Translations under genes and position numbers: made by a program
Notes under the pieces: model-generated
The model's database searches: none
What the model saw: only the letters and a program-made list of their open reading frames with translations
What the model was told of the DNA's origin: nothing
In this document: piece by piece, positions 63,396 through 64,000 of the stretch
Position numbering within the stretch: position 1 is the stretch's first letter
Layout of the letters: every line of letters begins with the position of its first letter
NCBI GenBank assembly: GCA_023457495.1
Contig: JAEWLQ010000077.1
Coordinates: forward strand, 19,433-83,432
From: Pseudomonadota bacterium
GTDB lineage: Bacteria > Pseudomonadota > Gammaproteobacteria > Steroidobacterales > Steroidobacteraceae
Reading direction: 5' to 3'
DNA: 64,000 nucleotides

Positions 63396-63479
63396 AGAAA
63401 AACCCCCGCTGGCTTCCCGACGGGGGTTTCTCTATCTACCTGACGTTGAACGTCTGGAAGTACCGAGCCTTCCGGCTCC
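63396..63479 (-). terminator. groEL terminator and 3' flank (parent of the repeat family)
   Basis: AAACCCCCG and CGGGGGTTT (63400-63428) form a strong stem; read on the minus strand it ends in a T-run. The following CTATCTAC, GTTGAACGTCTGGAAGTACC and CTCCTTAC reach the groEL stop at 63480. Other copies of this stretch lie at 10970, 54255 and 59643. Confidence 0.88.
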
Positions 63480-64000
63480 TTACATATCCATCCCGCCCAT
63501 TCCGCCCATACCCCCCGGCGCACCGTGGGCATGCTCTTCTTCCTTCGGCGCCTCAGCGATCATCACTTCGGTCGTGAGCAGCAGCCCCGCAACCGACGCC
63601 GCGTTCTGCAGCGCGAGACGGGTCACCTTCGCCGGATCGAGGATGCCCTCTTCCAGCATGTCGCCGTACTCGCCCGCGCCCGCGTTATAGCCGTACGCGC
63701 CCTTGCCCGCCTTCACGGCGTTCAGGACGACCGCGGCATCTTCGCCGGCGTTCTCGACGATCTGGCGCAGCGGCTCTTCGATCGCGCGGGCCAGGATCTT
63801 GATACCGACCGTCTGGTCTTCGTTGGCACCTTCGAGATTGTTGAGCGCCTTCTGCGCGCGGATCAGCGCAACGCCGCCGCCCGGGACCACGCCTTCTTCA
63901 ACGGCGGCACGCGTGGCGTGCAGCGCGTCTTCGACGCGGGCCTTCTTCTCTTTCATCTCGATCTCGGTGGCAGCGCCGACCTTGATCACCGCGACACCGC
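63480..64000 (-). CDS. groEL: GroEL chaperonin, C-terminal part (runs off right edge)
   Basis: The last ~173 codons of the 60-kDa chaperonin. The frame is open to the window edge, where VAVIKVGAATEIEMKEKK is read, a nearly invariant GroEL segment. EEGVVPGGGVALIRA, NAGEDAAVVLN and DPAKVTRLALQNAASVAGLLLTTE (in parts) also match, and it ends in the usual GGMGGMGGMDM tail. It forms the folding cage with GroES, whose gene would lie beyond the right edge. Confidence 0.97.
   Translation of the reverse strand, partial: GVAVIKVGAATEIEMKEKKARVEDALHATRAAVEEGVVPGGGVALIRAQKALNNLEGANEDQTVGIKILARAIEEPLRQIVENAGEDAAVVLNAVKAGKGAYGYNAGAGEYGDMLEEGILDPAKVTRLALQNAASVAGLLLTTEVMIAEAPKEEEHAHGAPGGMGGMGGMDM

Overview
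The window looks like a chromosomal segment of a GC-rich gammaproteobacterium. The lifestyle suggested is that of Steroidobacter/Nevskia-type soil or freshwater bacteria, but the genus is a guess. The evidence is strong Shine-Dalgarno sites, many exported lipoproteins, TonB-type uptake, ECF sigma factors paired with eukaryote-like Ser/Thr kinases, a proteobacterial GroEL with a GGM tail, and YdbS/YdbT, SelO and DUF1428 homologues. No rRNA, tRNA, CRISPR array or intact transposase or integrase was seen.

Layout. 1-6.7 kb: the N-terminal part of a ferric-reductase-like membrane protein (cut by the left edge), a hypothetical gene, a small membrane protein, an Ig-repeat lipoprotein and two ABC permeases without an ATPase gene. 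7.0-11.0 kb: an M13 metallopeptidase, a DUF1428 protein and a coupled RRM-protein operon. 11.1-18.9 kb: an array of exported proteins of unknown function, including a two-gene module duplicated in tandem and a small PAAR-like/spike-like protein. 18.9-22.4 kb: a Ser/Thr kinase with its ECF sigma factor. 22.6-24.6 kb: a YdbS/YdbT-like pair. 24.6-26.2 kb: hipBA with two likely operators. 26.3-30.8 kb: a TonB receptor, response regulator and histidine kinase operon with 11-bp-phased repeats upstream. 31.2-34.6 kb: selO and a transmembrane wHTH-TPR regulator. 34.7-39.8 kb: exported proteins, a trypsin-like protease and an acyl-CoA-dehydrogenase-like protein. 39.8-45.0 kb: a second ECF sigma/kinase unit with a very large multidomain kinase. 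45.2-54.1 kb: a vanadium haloperoxidase, lipoproteins, an alpha/beta hydrolase, a PqaA-type protein, a second selO and a di-heme peroxidase.

54.2-64.0 kb is a mosaic of accessory DNA. It holds a partial copy of a TPR gene, an IS3 orfA scrap, an AT-richer lipoprotein, a truncated dehydratase fragment, a two-gene unit of a DGQHR-domain protein and a HEPN-like protein, a decayed copy of the groEL 3' end, and a three-gene unit led by a phospholipase-C-like membrane protein. The window ends inside the intact groEL. Copies of the groEL terminator and 3' end recur at 10.97, 54.26, 59.64 and 63.40 kb and bracket these blocks. This suggests repeated acquisition or rearrangement at the groEL 3' end.

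The best candidates for something undescribed are the DGQHR/HEPN pair, the groEL-3' junction family, the duplicated secreted modules with the PAAR-like protein, and the autoregulated TonB/two-component operon. All functions are read from sequence motifs by eye. No database search was possible.
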